Shown piece after piece: positions 10,580 through 23,100 of a stretch of DNA of 64,000 bases. The stretch is from Sorghum bicolor. Lineage: Eukaryota; Streptophyta; Magnoliopsida; Poales; Poaceae. A model generated the notes under the pieces. The model was not told the DNA's origin. It saw only the letters and a program-made list of their open reading frames with translations, and ran no database searches. Position numbers and translations under genes: made by a program. Position 1 is the stretch's first letter. Every line of letters begins with the position of its first letter. The DNA lies in assembly GCF_000003195.3 (NCBI RefSeq), contig NC_012871.2:62487802-62551801 (forward strand), given 5' to 3'.

Positions 10580-13500
10580 ATGGCCGCCGACGGCGAGGCC
10601 GGCGCCGCGTACCGGGAGTTCAAGGCGCTGTCCGAGGCGGCGGACCGCAAGTTCGCTCGCGCGCGGGACCTGCCGCTCTACGGCGGCGGGGACCACCACA
10701 GCCGGAAGGCGTTCAAGGCCTACACGCGGCTCTGGCGCCTGCAGCAGGAGCGCCGCCGCGAGCTCGTCGCCGGCGGCCTCCGCCGCTGGGAGATCGGCGA
10801 GGTCGCCTCCCGGATCGGCCAGCTCTACTACGCGCGCTACCTCCGCACCGCCGAGCCCCGGTCGCTCGTCGGCGCCTACGTCTTCTACGAGGCCATCTAC
10901 AGCCGCGGCTACTTTGGCGCCGCGGCGGCGGCGGCGGGGACGGACGGCGGCGGCGGCGGGAGCCGGCACCAGGCGCTCCTGATCCGGTACAAGGAGCTTC
11001 GGTTCATCGCGCGGTTCCTCGTCGTCGCCATGCTGATGCGGCGGGCCGAGGCGGTGGACCACCTCGCCGGACGCCTACGTGCGCTCGTCGAGGAGACGAA
11101 GGCCGCGTACCCCGTAAGAAGCATGCCTGTCTTGCCCTCGTGTTAATTGGGGAACCTGAGTGAAGTTCATGAGGCGTGTTTTTTGTTGCACATTTAGGGC
11201 CCCTTTTTGGCCCTAAGGAGACGATTTACTTTTAGTTTAACAGTGAAGAGTTTGATTTTTCTATTCATGTTAAGGTTTGCCGCGCGTCACTAACACCACT
11301 CTCTTTGAGTTGGAGGAACATCCGCATTGGGTATTTTGAGTTCATCTGCTTATCAGGCAGGGGTTTTCTATTGGCGTAATTTGGCTTTCAATGTGAGTTA
11401 GCATGACGTTTTTTTTTTCTTTTGTGTTCCGGTCTTACTGAACTTGTTGTCATGATTTTGCTTCCCTGTGCACACCCTAGTTGCAGTAGATAATAAGCAC
11501 AACTTTTTATTGTGGGATTGGCGGCAAACAGGGAGCATCAGGAGTCAGTTAGAAGCTTGTTTTGGTTTCTATGTGTTACCTGCTAAACTAGAGGCAGCAG
11601 ATGGGTTTTTGTTATCTGGTTAGATTATTCCAAGGTGTTTCTGCATACAAAGAAAGGAGGTTCTAGAACAATGGTCCAAGCGAAATTGACTGTTGGGACA
11701 TAACACCACACACTTCTTAGTTCTTACTGTGATTAATTGAAGAAAAATGAGATATATATGCCTGATGTTCGTGTAATGAATATTTTCTATCCTAAACAAA
11801 AAGATGGACATTTTGGTGATGTCTGTAGTTTGTTTGCATGTTTCTTAATTTTTATTTCACTTCATTCACATCAATATGTGCATGCTATCATCTACTAATG
11901 ACAGCATTGTGACCTTGTACATTTTAGAAAACAAACTTCAAGGAATGGAAGCAAGTGATTCAAGAACTTGGGAGATTTTTGAAGGCTGATGGAGCATACA
12001 AAGGATCTAGATCACTAAGATATGACAATTTGTTTGATTCTTATCCATCAAACCTTGCATCTATTGCACGATTCCATTCAAAAAGGGTGCTGAAATTGAA
12101 GGAAGCTGTGCTAACAAGCTACCGCAGAAATGAGGTTACATATAACTGTTACCTGTTGAAAATACTTTTAATATATTCATCTAATTTTTCATTTGTCTTT
12201 CACGATAATGTGCTGAACAGTTGAAAATATCTCTCACATCCTTTTTTTGTGGAATGCAGATCAAGTTCACAGAACTAACTTTGGATACATTCAGAATGCT
12301 ACAGTGTTTGGAATGGGAGCCCACTGGGTCTTATCAGATTGCTGCTAAAGAACTTACAGAAAATGGCACTGTAAGTGATCAGAGTGGACCCTCTGGTCTG
12401 ATCGATATTCAGCTGTCAACAGAAATATCTGATGGAAGTCTGCCTTCAAATCCTCAAAAAGCAATCATATATCATCCTACAGCCGCTCACCTTTTAGCGG
12501 TATGTGGCTACCCTGATCGTCCCTTTCCCTTTTAAAGTCCATCTTTTGCTTAGTATTGGTAAGCACATGAACTTCTGGTAGGATTGCATATCTCCTTGTA
12601 AGAAGTTGTTTTTTCAGAGACATGAATGATGGCACTAGTGTTTTAGTGCTAAGGTGTGCCAGTGCTCTTATTCATTGCAATGAGCCAATGACTGTACCAA
12701 TTTCATGAATCACATGCTTTTAACAAAAAAAGAGAATATAATGTACTCACAAAAGCATAATTGTAGTAAGAAAGAAGTGGTTTCCTGGCATACCTTAACC
12801 AACATTTGTTTGGCAGCCAGGCCCAATTCCATCAGCATACTCTAGGTGTGTTCATATTTAGGCCTTCACTTTATCTGAAACAATATTATTATATCAGACA
12901 AATGATGCCCCCCTCCTATAGAACCTTTTTTTCCATAGTTTTGATTCATAGTTTTACAATACAGGTTCTAGCAACAATTTGCGAAGAGCTCTCTCAAGAT
13001 AGCATTTTACTCATCTATATATCAGCGTCAGGTTAGTTCTTTCTCTGGCACTTCAGTTTATGTTGCTCTTTTGTTTTCTATCACTTGTTACCCTTCTGAG
13101 ATTTGTGATTATCTTGTCAGGGTCCACTGAGCAGAGTTTTGCTAGTCAAAAGCTTGGCTCTAGCTCCTCATCTCGTGGGAGGCCTGCCTTCCCCGTTGAC
13201 AAGCCAAATTCACATATCAGTTCTGATAATCATCTATGGCTTGGTCCCCGTGGAAGTGGAGGTATGCTCTATGCCAATATTCTGTTTCAACAAAGTCCAC
13301 TTACTATAGGATGACTAGATCAGTTAATCCCTTTCTTTCAGGATGGAATACCTTGCACCTGCTTATGTTGACACTATTGTCTTTCTGTCAGGTCCAAACA
13401 ATCTTTATCCAGAAGATCTGATTCCATTTACAAGATATCCACTGTTCCTTGTAATTGATAGTGAAAATAGCTATGCATTCAAGGCAGGTTTGTCAGAACT

Positions 13501-15772
13501 TAATCTTGGCTTGTAGAAGAAAACCATTACCATCAGCACTCTATTGCTTTTCTGAAGTAACATATTTAACAGATTGCCCATGCCATTTTTTTCTCTGCAC
13601 ACATGTTAATGTTTTATTGTTCCCTTTTGCATTTGAATGGCTGCATATTCTCATTTGGTTCTCAAGGTGAACTCCTCTCCTAGTGGTAAAAATGCGAGCA
13701 TTTACGATGGTTTCTTGAGCATTATTGTTATCTGGTTCGATCTATCTTTAAATATCTAAAATATGTTTAGATGGTTTTTACCTTGTTAACTGGTAACAGC
13801 ATGCTAGCTAAGGACTGATTTGTACATTCTGTGAATAAGCTGGAATTGTAGTTGGAGCTTGGGCGTCGAATTATTGTTAAGGAGCTTTTTGTTTGTATTT
13901 GGAATGGTTACATGAAATACATGTCTCCTTTTTTTGAGTTATCTTTTTTTTTTCTTTGCGAGGGGGGGGGGGGGGGGGGTGTCACCAATCTGTCTATACC
14001 AGCGCTGCCTAATTAAATTGTTTGAGCAAATTATCATCTAGTCTTGTAATTTGCCAGGCCATACATAATGCAGAGAAGGGAGAACCAGCTGCTTTATTAC
14101 TTTCTCCCAGGACATCATCAGCCATGCCTGGAGTAGAAGCCACAAGTCATGGAAGCCAGTTCACATACTTCCTCACTGCTCCAATGCAAGCCTTCTGCCA
14201 ACTAGCTGGAATAACTTCTGACATAGACACCGTATGTTCTCTGTTTGAGTTGACTATTCCTTATTCCCTAAAAAAAATCATTTCTATAGTTGAATTTGTG
14301 CTGCTTGGTTTTCAGGATACATATGCAAATGCTGAGAACATACTTTTCTCTGCTTTGGAAGAATATGAAGGAATCCTCTGCACTTCTGTTGGGTTAAACA
14401 ATGTCTGGGGGCAAATTTTACCAGACCCATTTCTCAGGCGGCTGATTCTCAGGTACCTTGTACATATATTTTCCACATTCAAAGCTACATGGACATCTGG
14501 CGCTTAGCTGTAACATTAATGTAACTTGGAAAAGGGTGTATTGGCTTCATTTTCTTAAATAATAGATATGAAGAAAAATATTGTTACACTTGCATCTCTT
14601 TTGACCAAAGAAAAATTTATAGTTTAACCCTCAATCCATCTCATTTCTACCATTTATGGGTCTCAAGTCAGGCCTACTTCCAAAGTATGACCAGAAAATG
14701 AAGAAAAAAAGGAAAAAGAAATGGGCATAGACAGGTTGAAAATGGCTGTCAACTTGCATGTAGTATTTCCAGCAAATTGCACCAGTTAATTGTCGCTATA
14801 ATATTTCTTTTACATACTTGCCTCTAAAAATACAGTATTTCGAAAGACAAGGCACATTGAGAGTAGCTGCCAGGCAATGCTTGGTGCTGACATGTTCTGG
14901 GTTTTGTACGAATTAGTAACCATTACTGTGCATGTTATGGGGAAGGGGTGTTATAAGTTTATCTTTTCTAGTTCACCAACAACCTTACAGGGGATTAAAA
15001 AAAGCTCTAACAAAACTTGGGAAAATGTGACGCCGAAAAATAAGTATACAAATTTTATTGACTAAAATGCACCATGGGTCCTTAAACTTTTCATGGATTC
15101 TCACTTGGGTCCTTGAACTAAAAAGGTGACCATCTGGGTCCTCAATCCACTTCTCATCTCAGTCCTCCAGCTAAAAACGTTTAGGTCCTTCAACTAATCC
15201 CCCGCCCGAGTAGAGGTCCAAATCCCACCACATCACCTCTATATGTCTATGTGGCTGTGCCGGCGTGGATGAGGCCAGGTGAAACTTGCAGGAAAAAAAA
15301 CCTCCCTCCCCCTCTCCTCCCCGGACATTTTCTCCGCTGCCTCCCATCGGTCTTGCGCTCATGTGCTTGCCTGCGCTTCGGAGGCACACACTCATCGGCC
15401 ATGGAACAAACAAAAAGAGGTGGACTGAAAGAGAGAGGGGGACTGCAAGGAGAGATGGATGGAGAGGAAGGGTTTTTTGCAACCTCAACCGGCATGGCCA
15501 CATAGACACTTGGCGGTGGCGTGGCAGGTTTTGGACCTTTAGTCGAGCGCAAGAGTTAGATTGAGGACCCAGATCATCACTTTTTTAGTTTGTGGACCCC
15601 AGGTGAGAATTAGCATTAGATTGAGGATTTGGATGGTCACTTTCTTAGTTCGAAGACCCGATGGAGAATCAATAAGTTTTAGGACCCAGGATGCATTTTA
15701 CTCAATTTTATTTGATTTGTTCTTGATTGTTATATTTTTTAGATGTTTTTCTTCCCTTCGTAAACGAAATAA

Positions 15773-15823
<51 letters not shown>

Positions 15824-16159
15824 GGCTTTGGGTAATATATGATTGAACCTATGCCATCTCTTGATTCATGTTTCTTGAAAATCCATTGATACAGTTGATT
15901 TGAATATTTAGTTCTATTTTTCCTGCAGTATGAACGCTAGCTAACTATTTTTTCCCGTTGCAGGTTTATTTTCTGTCGAGCAGTGCTCTTCTATTTCCAC
16001 TCAGATGAGCACGATCATCTACCGACCTGCCTACCCAGTCTTCCAGAGTCAGTCTCTCCAAATGCAGAAGCCATCAGAACTCCTATCCTTTCGCTCGCAG
16101 AAAACCTTGTCGTCAGCGACCGATTTAACTTCCGAGACTCCACACGCAACAAGAAATGA
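10580..16159 (+). CDS. SCAI: SCAI family protein
   Basis: Nine exons: 10580-11113, 11928-12134, 12260-12499, 12965-13031, 13121-13261, 13392-13483, 14058-14231, 14316-14452, 15964-16159. They join in phase to 595 codons plus TGA, close to the roughly 600 residues of animal SCAI. Family-like stretches include AYREFKALSEAADRKFARAR (N-terminus), LFDSYPSNLASIARFHSKRV, LTLDTFRMLQCLEWEP, NNLYPEDLIPFTRYPLFLVI and, near the C-terminus, FIFCRAVLFYFHSDEHDH. In mammals SCAI is a nuclear transcription cofactor acting on the MRTF/Rho-Dia axis and also a DNA double-strand-break repair factor. The plant role is not established. Exon 1 is GC-rich with an Ala/Gly run (about residues 113-128). Intron 6 (13484-14057) works only as a GC-AG intron. 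The last intron (14453-15963) carries a Mutator-like element. The ATG at 10580 is the first in frame and follows a C-rich leader. Confidence 0.9.
13962..13979 (+). repeat. 18-base G homopolymer in SCAI intron 6
   Basis: A run of 18 G lies about 80 bases before the 3' splice site of intron 6. Such runs are slippery in sequencing, so the length may not be exact. Confidence 0.9.
15060..15703. mobile_element. Mutator-like foldback element inside the last SCAI intron
   Basis: This 644-bp element has inverted repeats of about 90 bp. The left arm begins GACTAAAATGCACCATGGGT and the right arm ends ACCCAGGATGCATTTTACTC. A perfect 9-bp direct repeat AATTTTATT flanks it (15051-15059 and 15704-15712), the hallmark of Mutator-type insertion. 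The centre (about 15240-15500) is GC-rich and unlike the AT-rich intron. It could be captured host sequence, but no domain can be read in it. It carries no transposase. Confidence 0.75.
15772..15825 (+). repeat. (GA)n and G-run microsatellite
   Basis: A GA-dinucleotide run (one interruption, GACA) passes into about 13 G. It lies in the last SCAI intron, about 140 bases before the 3' splice site. Confidence 0.9.
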
Positions 16160-17632
16160 TGATCAGCAGCAATAACCATAACTCATGCCTCCTGTAGATA
16201 CCTCTGTGGTAAATATAGCCCAGCAATTTGTTGATTGTTTTGCATTTATACAGCCAACGGAACAATGACTCAGCATCAACTGGATGGGGTGAATTGAATG
16301 GCCATATGAAGAATTTTGACCTGCTGCTTCATCTCCGTTGAGCGTCTGTACAAGTTTGGTTAGGTGTTCTCTAATTTGCTTTAGGCATTGTAGGCATGTA
16401 GGCCTTGTCTTCGGTTTTTCTTTTTTGTTGTCTTGGAGAGGTCGGTTTGTAAGCTGGAAGAGGCGTTTTTTAAGTACTCTGGAAGGCATATTGTTTTGTA
16501 GAGTTTGGTTAGCTCTAGCTCAGCATATTTTACGGCAGTTTACGATATCCAACTTTCATTGCGTTACGTTTGCCTCGTGCTCCAACTTTTGTAATTGTTT
16601 GTTGTTCTGGTTCAAAATTGCTCGACCTCGTTCGGTCTGCCAGCTTTTCCTTGCCGGTGTCAGTTTCATGGATTGGTAATCAGAACGTAGCTAATGTTCG
16701 ACCAAGTACAGTATCATCCAGTGATCCAGTCAATGTGGATAAATGAGTAAAATGAAGCTGTCTAGATGCCAAAGTTTATCACCTGTGTGCCAATTCTATG
16801 ATGATGGTATTTGAATTCAGGCCTGGTTTAGCTCCAAAATATTTTTGGATTTTGACACTGTAGCAATTTTGTTTGTATTTGATAATTATTATCCAACTAT
16901 GGACTAACTAGGCTTAAAATATTCGTCTCCCAAATTATAGACAAATTGTGGAATTGATTTTTTTATCTATATTTAATGCTGCATGCATGTGTCGTAAAAA
17001 TTTGATGTGATGGAGAATCTTAAAAAGCTTTTGGATTTTAGAGTAAACTAAACAAGGCCTCATAATCCCAGTTTCTTTGTTTTCCCGCTTGCCATGTGGT
17101 GGCCTGTTGCAACGGTACAAAATTCTCTGGTATGACTATCAATATCATTCTCAACCGAATGTAGAAAGTTTACTTTGACCATATTTTCTGTCATTATACA
17201 CCAAGTTGCAGAACATTGACAGATACACTCACATGGAAAATAGACAGTGTCTGGACTTGAAGATGGATTGTGTGCCTGGACTTGAAGCGATGGTTTACTT
17301 CGTCTATGCCAGTTGGTTTGTGTGTGTATACAGTAGTTTCGTGATGGTGCCCGCAAGAATCCACACGGGCACTTGGCAGACGGCGCCACGAGCAAGCGGC
17401 GCACGCACGCGCGTCGGCACGCAAGCGAACCAGCGTAGCCCACGGTTTGTACCGCCGGTAAACGTACTACTTTGCCCCTACGGCCGTACCCTTGAATTCT
17501 CTTCTCGCAGTCACGCACCCACAAAAGCTGCACAGAATCCCTTGCAAGCGACGCGTTGCAAGTACCCTCACCCCTCACCTCGTGACATAGAAGGGTCCGC
17601 CGGCGGTGACAGGCTGACCAGCGCAGCACGCC
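16160..17632. other. Spacer between SCAI and the cysteine oxidase gene
   Basis: The SCAI 3' UTR probably covers the first few hundred bases, which are T-rich with no competing frame of interest. A Tourist-like MITE fills 16820-17059. The remainder up to 17632 is GC-richer near the oxidase start and is presumably its promoter and 5' UTR. I could not identify a convincing TATA box or hypoxia-response motif. Confidence 0.6.
16820..17059. repeat. Tourist-like MITE with TCA target duplication
   Basis: The 240-bp element begins GGCCTGGTTTAGCTCC and ends AACTAAACAAGGCC, flanked by TCA at 16817-16819 and 17060-17062. It matches the other copies internally. Confidence 0.8.
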
Positions 17633-19022
17633 ATGGACGGTGACCGGAGCGAGGTGCAGCGGCTGTACGACGCCGTGTTCTCGCTCTCGCCGCGGAGGGG
17701 AGGGGGAGGGGGAGGGGGAGGGCTCCCGACGCTCACGCACATCAGGTGGCTGCAGGACATCCTCGGTACGTCACGTCGCACGACCTCATTTGCGCGTCTT
17801 TGGGGGCTCCATCGGGGTATGGGCGTATGGCCACACACGAGCATTCTGTCAGCATCTTGTTCCTCGCACGCAGACGGGATGAAGGCGGCCGACGTCGGGA
17901 TCGACGCCGGCGCCGGAGATGGCGAGAGGTCGTCCTCCTCCTCCGCCTTTTCCTCTTCGGACGACGAGAGGAGCCCGCGGGGGCGGCGGTTTATCCCGGC
18001 GCCGGCGTTGTTCACGCGGATCACCTACGTGCACATCCACGAGTGCGACGATTTCTCGGTACGCGCGCCCGTTTTTCTTCTTCAGAAGAAGAAGATGAAG
18101 ATGGCCTGTGTGATTGGTTTCGGCCCGGCCGGCCGGGGTGGCGCTGGTGTTTTTGCAGATAGGCGTGTTCTGCTTCCCGGCGGGCGCGACGCTGCCGCTG
18201 CACGACCACCCGCAGATGGTGGTGCTGAGCAAGCTGCTCTACGGCTCCATGCGCGTCAGCTCTTACGACTGGGTCACCGCGCCGTGCTCCGGCGGCCCAA
18301 CAAAGGGTAAAGGGGTTAAGCGTGTGCTGCCTCTCACAGCTCATGAAACAACTGCACAGCTAGTAGTATTCTGTGTGTCTGACGTATTATATTTATTCTA
18401 CGAAAAGAAAGTACGTGACGGTATTCCACTGCTCAATCCAAAAGTCTACCCTGTTTTGGGATAAAAGGTGATAGGGTGTAGAATAAATAAATAAATAAAT
18501 AAATAAAGGAAAATAAAGTGGAAGAGATGGATAAACCAAGTGGCATATATTTGATGTGCTAGGCTAGGCACACTAACAATGCAACGTTCAATTCATGCAT
18601 GCAGGCGGTTTAGCCAAGGTGGTGGCGGTGGACGAGCTCCGGGAGGCGCCGTGCAAGGCGTCGGTGCTGTTCCCCCGGAGCGGCGGCAACATCCACACCC
18701 TCACTGCCGTCACGCCGTGCGCTCTCCTCGACGTGCTCGCGCCGCCGTACGCGGAGGACCTTGGGCGCCCGTCCACCTACATTTCCGACACCCCTATTCC
18801 TTCTCTTCCAGGTATGCACCTGTACATGTGTATATATGCGGTATGCATGCCAGACTTCCTGTTTTTACAAAGTCGCTATAGTAACGACGATGATACCTTC
18901 TGTATTCTTCAGGTTTTGCAGTACTGGAAGAGGCACGCCTGCCAGAGGATTTTCGTGTTGTAGGTGCCCCATACGTAGGGCCCGAGCTCGTGGTAGATAT
19001 GGACCTGTATGATGACGACTAG
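17633..19022 (+). CDS. PCO: Plant cysteine oxidase (N-terminal Cys dioxygenase, PCO/ADO family)
   Basis: Five exons (17633-17765, 17874-18058, 18159-18306, 18605-18811, 18913-19022) join in phase to 260 codons plus TAG. All introns are GT-AG. Plant cysteine oxidases are iron(II) cupin dioxygenases that oxidise an N-terminal Cys, notably of group VII ERF factors. This feeds those factors into the N-degron pathway and makes their stability oxygen-dependent. The sequence shows the cupin signature [15 protein letters not shown] (two iron-ligand His, about residues 120-122) and a later conserved His in [20 protein letters not shown]. The family blocks [20 protein letters not shown] and [16 protein letters not shown] are also present. 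The start at 17633 gives [16 protein letters not shown], usual for the family. Oddities are a run of eight Gly near residue 24 and a Ser-rich low-complexity insert around residues 64-75. Substrate is inferred from the family. Confidence 0.9.
18482..18507 (+). repeat. (AATA)n microsatellite
   Basis: About six AATA units in intron 3 of the cysteine oxidase gene, 100 bases before exon 4. Confidence 0.9.
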
Positions 19023-20197
19023 ATAGCTATATATAGCTCACTGTTTTCTGAAGTGCCAAAGTGCAAGTTTGTCTGTCTCTCGAGAACACATTGTGTGTCA
19101 TGTCTTTTGCTTGTAAATACATTTGCACTCCGCATTTCATGCTGAGAGACCTGTATGTATTTTAGTCTATCTATCTAGATATCAATGGGGTGATCCAAGG
19201 ATAAACATTGCTTAATTTTTTTTTCTGACCCACAGATATAAAACAAAGGACCTATATAGATCAAATCTCCTCTTTTCACCTTATCTTCTTTCCTTCTTCC
19301 TCAACATGTTTGTGCCTAACCCTGACCTCGAGTCTCAAATGAGTTGCTCGCCCCCACCGCCTTCGTCTCCGCATTCCTGTCCGTTTCAGACAGCCTCCTT
19401 CCCACCTCTTCGGATTCGTTGCCCTCCACCAATGGTCTGACCCTAAAATCCATTGATTGTGTCTCTTCTCTGCCATCATCTCGGGCAACGCCCTACTACC
19501 GCCACGTTAACTTGGTGGAGGTCACTACTCACTACGCTATCTCTGTCATGCACCGTCCACCCCACTGCCTAGTTAGTGGTGCCACCATCGCCTCACCCCA
19601 CGCGCCCACCACCATAGTCTGGCCGGCCTTCTCCTCTAGCAATCCATCTAAGCCCGCTGGAGGTAAGCCTTTGAATCTCAAACTAACCCTAAGCTTGTTA
19701 GAGTTGAAGAAGACCACGTGATATTTTTGGACCAGTTAGAAAAAAAAAACAAATGAGAGAAAACGTCACCGTCACTCGAATGATGTGTACGTTTAGCTTT
19801 ACTCCTTTCTTAGGCGTGTTGGTTCGTTGCTAGAGTTTGCAACACTTGACCACACATTCCCGTTTATACTTACATACATTTTGTTTCCAAGAGTTATTAT
19901 ACCAATGGGATTACTGTATGCAATCGCGCCACTAACTTCGAATCAAACTGATCAGCAGAATAAGCTAAACACACACATGATGTAATTTTTGGCTAAGCTA
20001 CCGTCATCATTTTATAGGCACAATGTCTCAATTATTTCCCACATCAGCAATGACCGCAGCTCAGGCACCACGACCATAGGTAGGCGCAAAACTTACACTG
20101 TTACACACGACCAAAAAAACAACGCATGTCAACATATTAGTACCATATAATATCAGGGCTCGATCTCTTCTGAAACACCAACCTCGCTCACCGGAGC
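19023..20197. other. Spacer between convergent oxidase and peroxidase genes
   Basis: The two genes end facing each other here. The first ~200 bases are probably the oxidase 3' UTR. A C-rich patch (19320-19720) holds a 125-codon plus-strand frame with no recognisable domain and an opposing frame, so I do not call a gene. The rest is AT-rich, with the peroxidase 3' UTR presumably near 19990-20197. Confidence 0.55.
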
Positions 20198-23100
20198 TCA
20201 GATGTCGACGACTCGGGGCGCCACCGGCGAGCAGTTAGCAACGCGGCAGTTGCGCCGTATCTCCCCTTTCCGGGGGTTCTGCAGCTCCCCCATCTTGATC
20301 ATCCCCTCGATGAATGCTCTGAAGAAGGCGTCCTGGTTCTTGCTGAACTGCTTGACGACGCGGCGAGTCCTGGCGTTGTCAGAGAAGAGCGTCTGGTCGG
20401 AGTTGAGGAAGCCGCGGAGCGCGACGAGGTCCTTGAAGTACTGGTTGTCGAAGACGCGCGGGGTGGCGTCCAGGCCTCCCGTGACCTCCTCGTTGCCGCC
20501 CTTCGGGCAGAGCGCCTCGAGCGCGCGGCGGTAGGCGGCGTCCATGTGGGGGTCCGGGCGGCCGGATCCGGACTGGTTGTAGAGGCGGAAGACGATGGAG
20601 AAGCAGCGGGCCTCGCCGATGGAGTGCGAGCCCGAGAGCGCGACGAGGTCGGTGACGCTGAGGTTGAGCCCCGCGAAGAGGCGGATGAGAGAGCTCGCGT
20701 TGGCGCGCGGGCTCGGCATGATGTTATCCGAGTCCTCCTGGCTCGCCGTCAGGCTGTCATCGCGCCCGAGACGCACCTCCCAGTTGGGCCCACCGGTCTG
20801 TGACAATGGAAGAGTTAGATGAACTCAAAGAACCTGACCCGTCTCAAGTTTGAATACGCATATACAAAATAAATATTATTAATATTTATACGCGCAGTAA
20901 GTAGTAGAGTAATCACAAAATCTTGGTAATAAATCTATTTGAAGTATAATATTACTATCTCTTATCTTTTATAAACTTATTAGTTAAATTTAAGATTATT
21001 TTAATTGAGACTTCCATTCTTTTTGGATGGAGAGAGTAGGTCCAACATCAGATATATTAGTAAGACAATGCAAATTACTACTCCGCAAAAGAATGTAATT
21101 ATAGAAATCGCGTCAGTCAAATGAGCTTAGGTTTGACTAAGTAAGTATATAGTTTGTCTCGTGAGTGTTAGTACTTTTTCATATTATTTTAGTTAAACTT
21201 TGGACTGGTGGGCTCCTTATAATATGAGAATTGCAATTTTTTTTGGACGGAGAAAGCATTTAATGATAATGATGGTGATGGATGGCGCAGTATTCTTAAT
21301 CTCGCTTGTCTTTGCCACACAAAAAAAAGAAACAAAACAAAAGTGCACGACTAAGTTTACAGGCCCACAACGTGCCACACCCAGACACAAATTAAGCTGA
21401 GTATACTACGACCATTTTCTTAGAAGGAAATACGTTTATGGGAATTTTTTTGATGAACCAATATTTGAGTTGCAAGTATAGTACATTGGTGTTTGGTTCC
21501 ATGCTATGATCACCTGTGGCACGCCGCACTTAAGTCGGTTGTTCGTTTGGCTAAAAAGTTATGGTTGAAAGTATTGTTTATTGATTTATTGTGAGAAAAA
21601 AATATTATTGAATGGCTGTAAAATTTGATAGATAAGCTCAAGCGAACAGAGTAAAAAGCTGTGACTAAGGCTGGATAACGAGCCAGCTTGGCTCGTTTTA
21701 GCTCGTTAGAATAACGAGCTAGCTCGGCTCGGCTCGTTAAAAGCTCGAGCTAGGTCGTTAAGCTCGCGAGTCAGGTATATAAAATATAATATTTATATTT
21801 ATCTAAAGCTTAAAGATAGTAATAATACAATAATAATATATCTAATTGTCTTAAGTCCAACAAAATATTCATATAAGCTAACATATCAACCATTTATAAA
21901 GAGTAAGACATAAAGTAATACAAAACTAGTATAAGTTATGTTGCTTTTTTCTCTAATATTGTAACTCGTTAGGCTCGTGAGTTGGCTCGTTATAACTAAC
22001 GAGCTAAAATCTAGCCGAGTTGAGCCAAACCAGCCACGAGCCCAACAAGCTAACAAGCTTTGAGATTTACGTCCACAGCCACGGACGGCTCTAGCATAAA
22101 GGGTGAGTTTGGTTGGGCTGTGACTTTTGGAAAAGCTACTGTGAGCTTTGAGCTTTTGAAAAGCTGCTGTGGGATGTGGGCTTTGAGAAACCCAAAAGTC
22201 ATTTGGTTGGTCACTCGTAACTGAACGGATCCCAAAAGTCAGTGAAAGCAGGGGGTGAGGTGCTTTTGAATTTGTACTACGAGAAAAGATGTTTTTGGAC
22301 AAAAGCACTTGTGGCTTTTAGCTTTTACAAAAGCAAAAGCAGGTTAAAAAGGACCCAAAATCTTGCCGCGGCTATGACGTTGCTTTTCCCCCCTCGCCCA
22401 CACTCTGCCACAGTTTGCCATGCCGCATTGAGGCTAGGAAGCAAACAGTCCCAACGAACATCGACAGGTTTTGTACTAGTAGTACGTACGTTACGTAGTA
22501 GTACTCCTATACTAGGATACAGTATCTCCTGCACCAACAATCAATCCCGTTGAACCACCTGTCGACTGCCTACTCGCCAAGGGAACAAGAAGAGCAAACC
22601 ATATGTCCGTATCCTTGGGCAATCGTAGACTCGTAGAGTCGTAGTCGTAGTACACCCAGCGTCCCAGGCTGGGAGTCACCCAGGTATCAACGATCAGGGA
22701 TTCAGGGGCATGGGCGCATGGGCATCGTCGCTTGTTTCCACGCCGCGATTCGAACCTTCGTGAGGACCAAGGGAAAGCACGCAAAAAGTACTCTGTTCCA
22801 CGGGAAATCTCGTCCCCATCATCGCCCAATCTGGGAGAAACAGAATCCCACCTCGGCGACGGAGGGGCCGGCAGCTTTGCCATTCGCGGCGCTAGTGGCA
22901 GCACCCGCGGGGCCCGGTACGGCTGTCCGCGCTAAACGCCGAAGCCTAGCAACACTCACGTGTCGTGCGCGCGGCGGCTCGGGCCTGGCCTTTCCCGGCT
23001 GGGGCGTGCACCTGGTCTGGTCTGGCCGTCTCTAGCGCTCTCCCTGTCTGCAGTCTGCCTATGGCCATGACATGAGGGAGGAGGTGGTCTGGTGGTTTGA

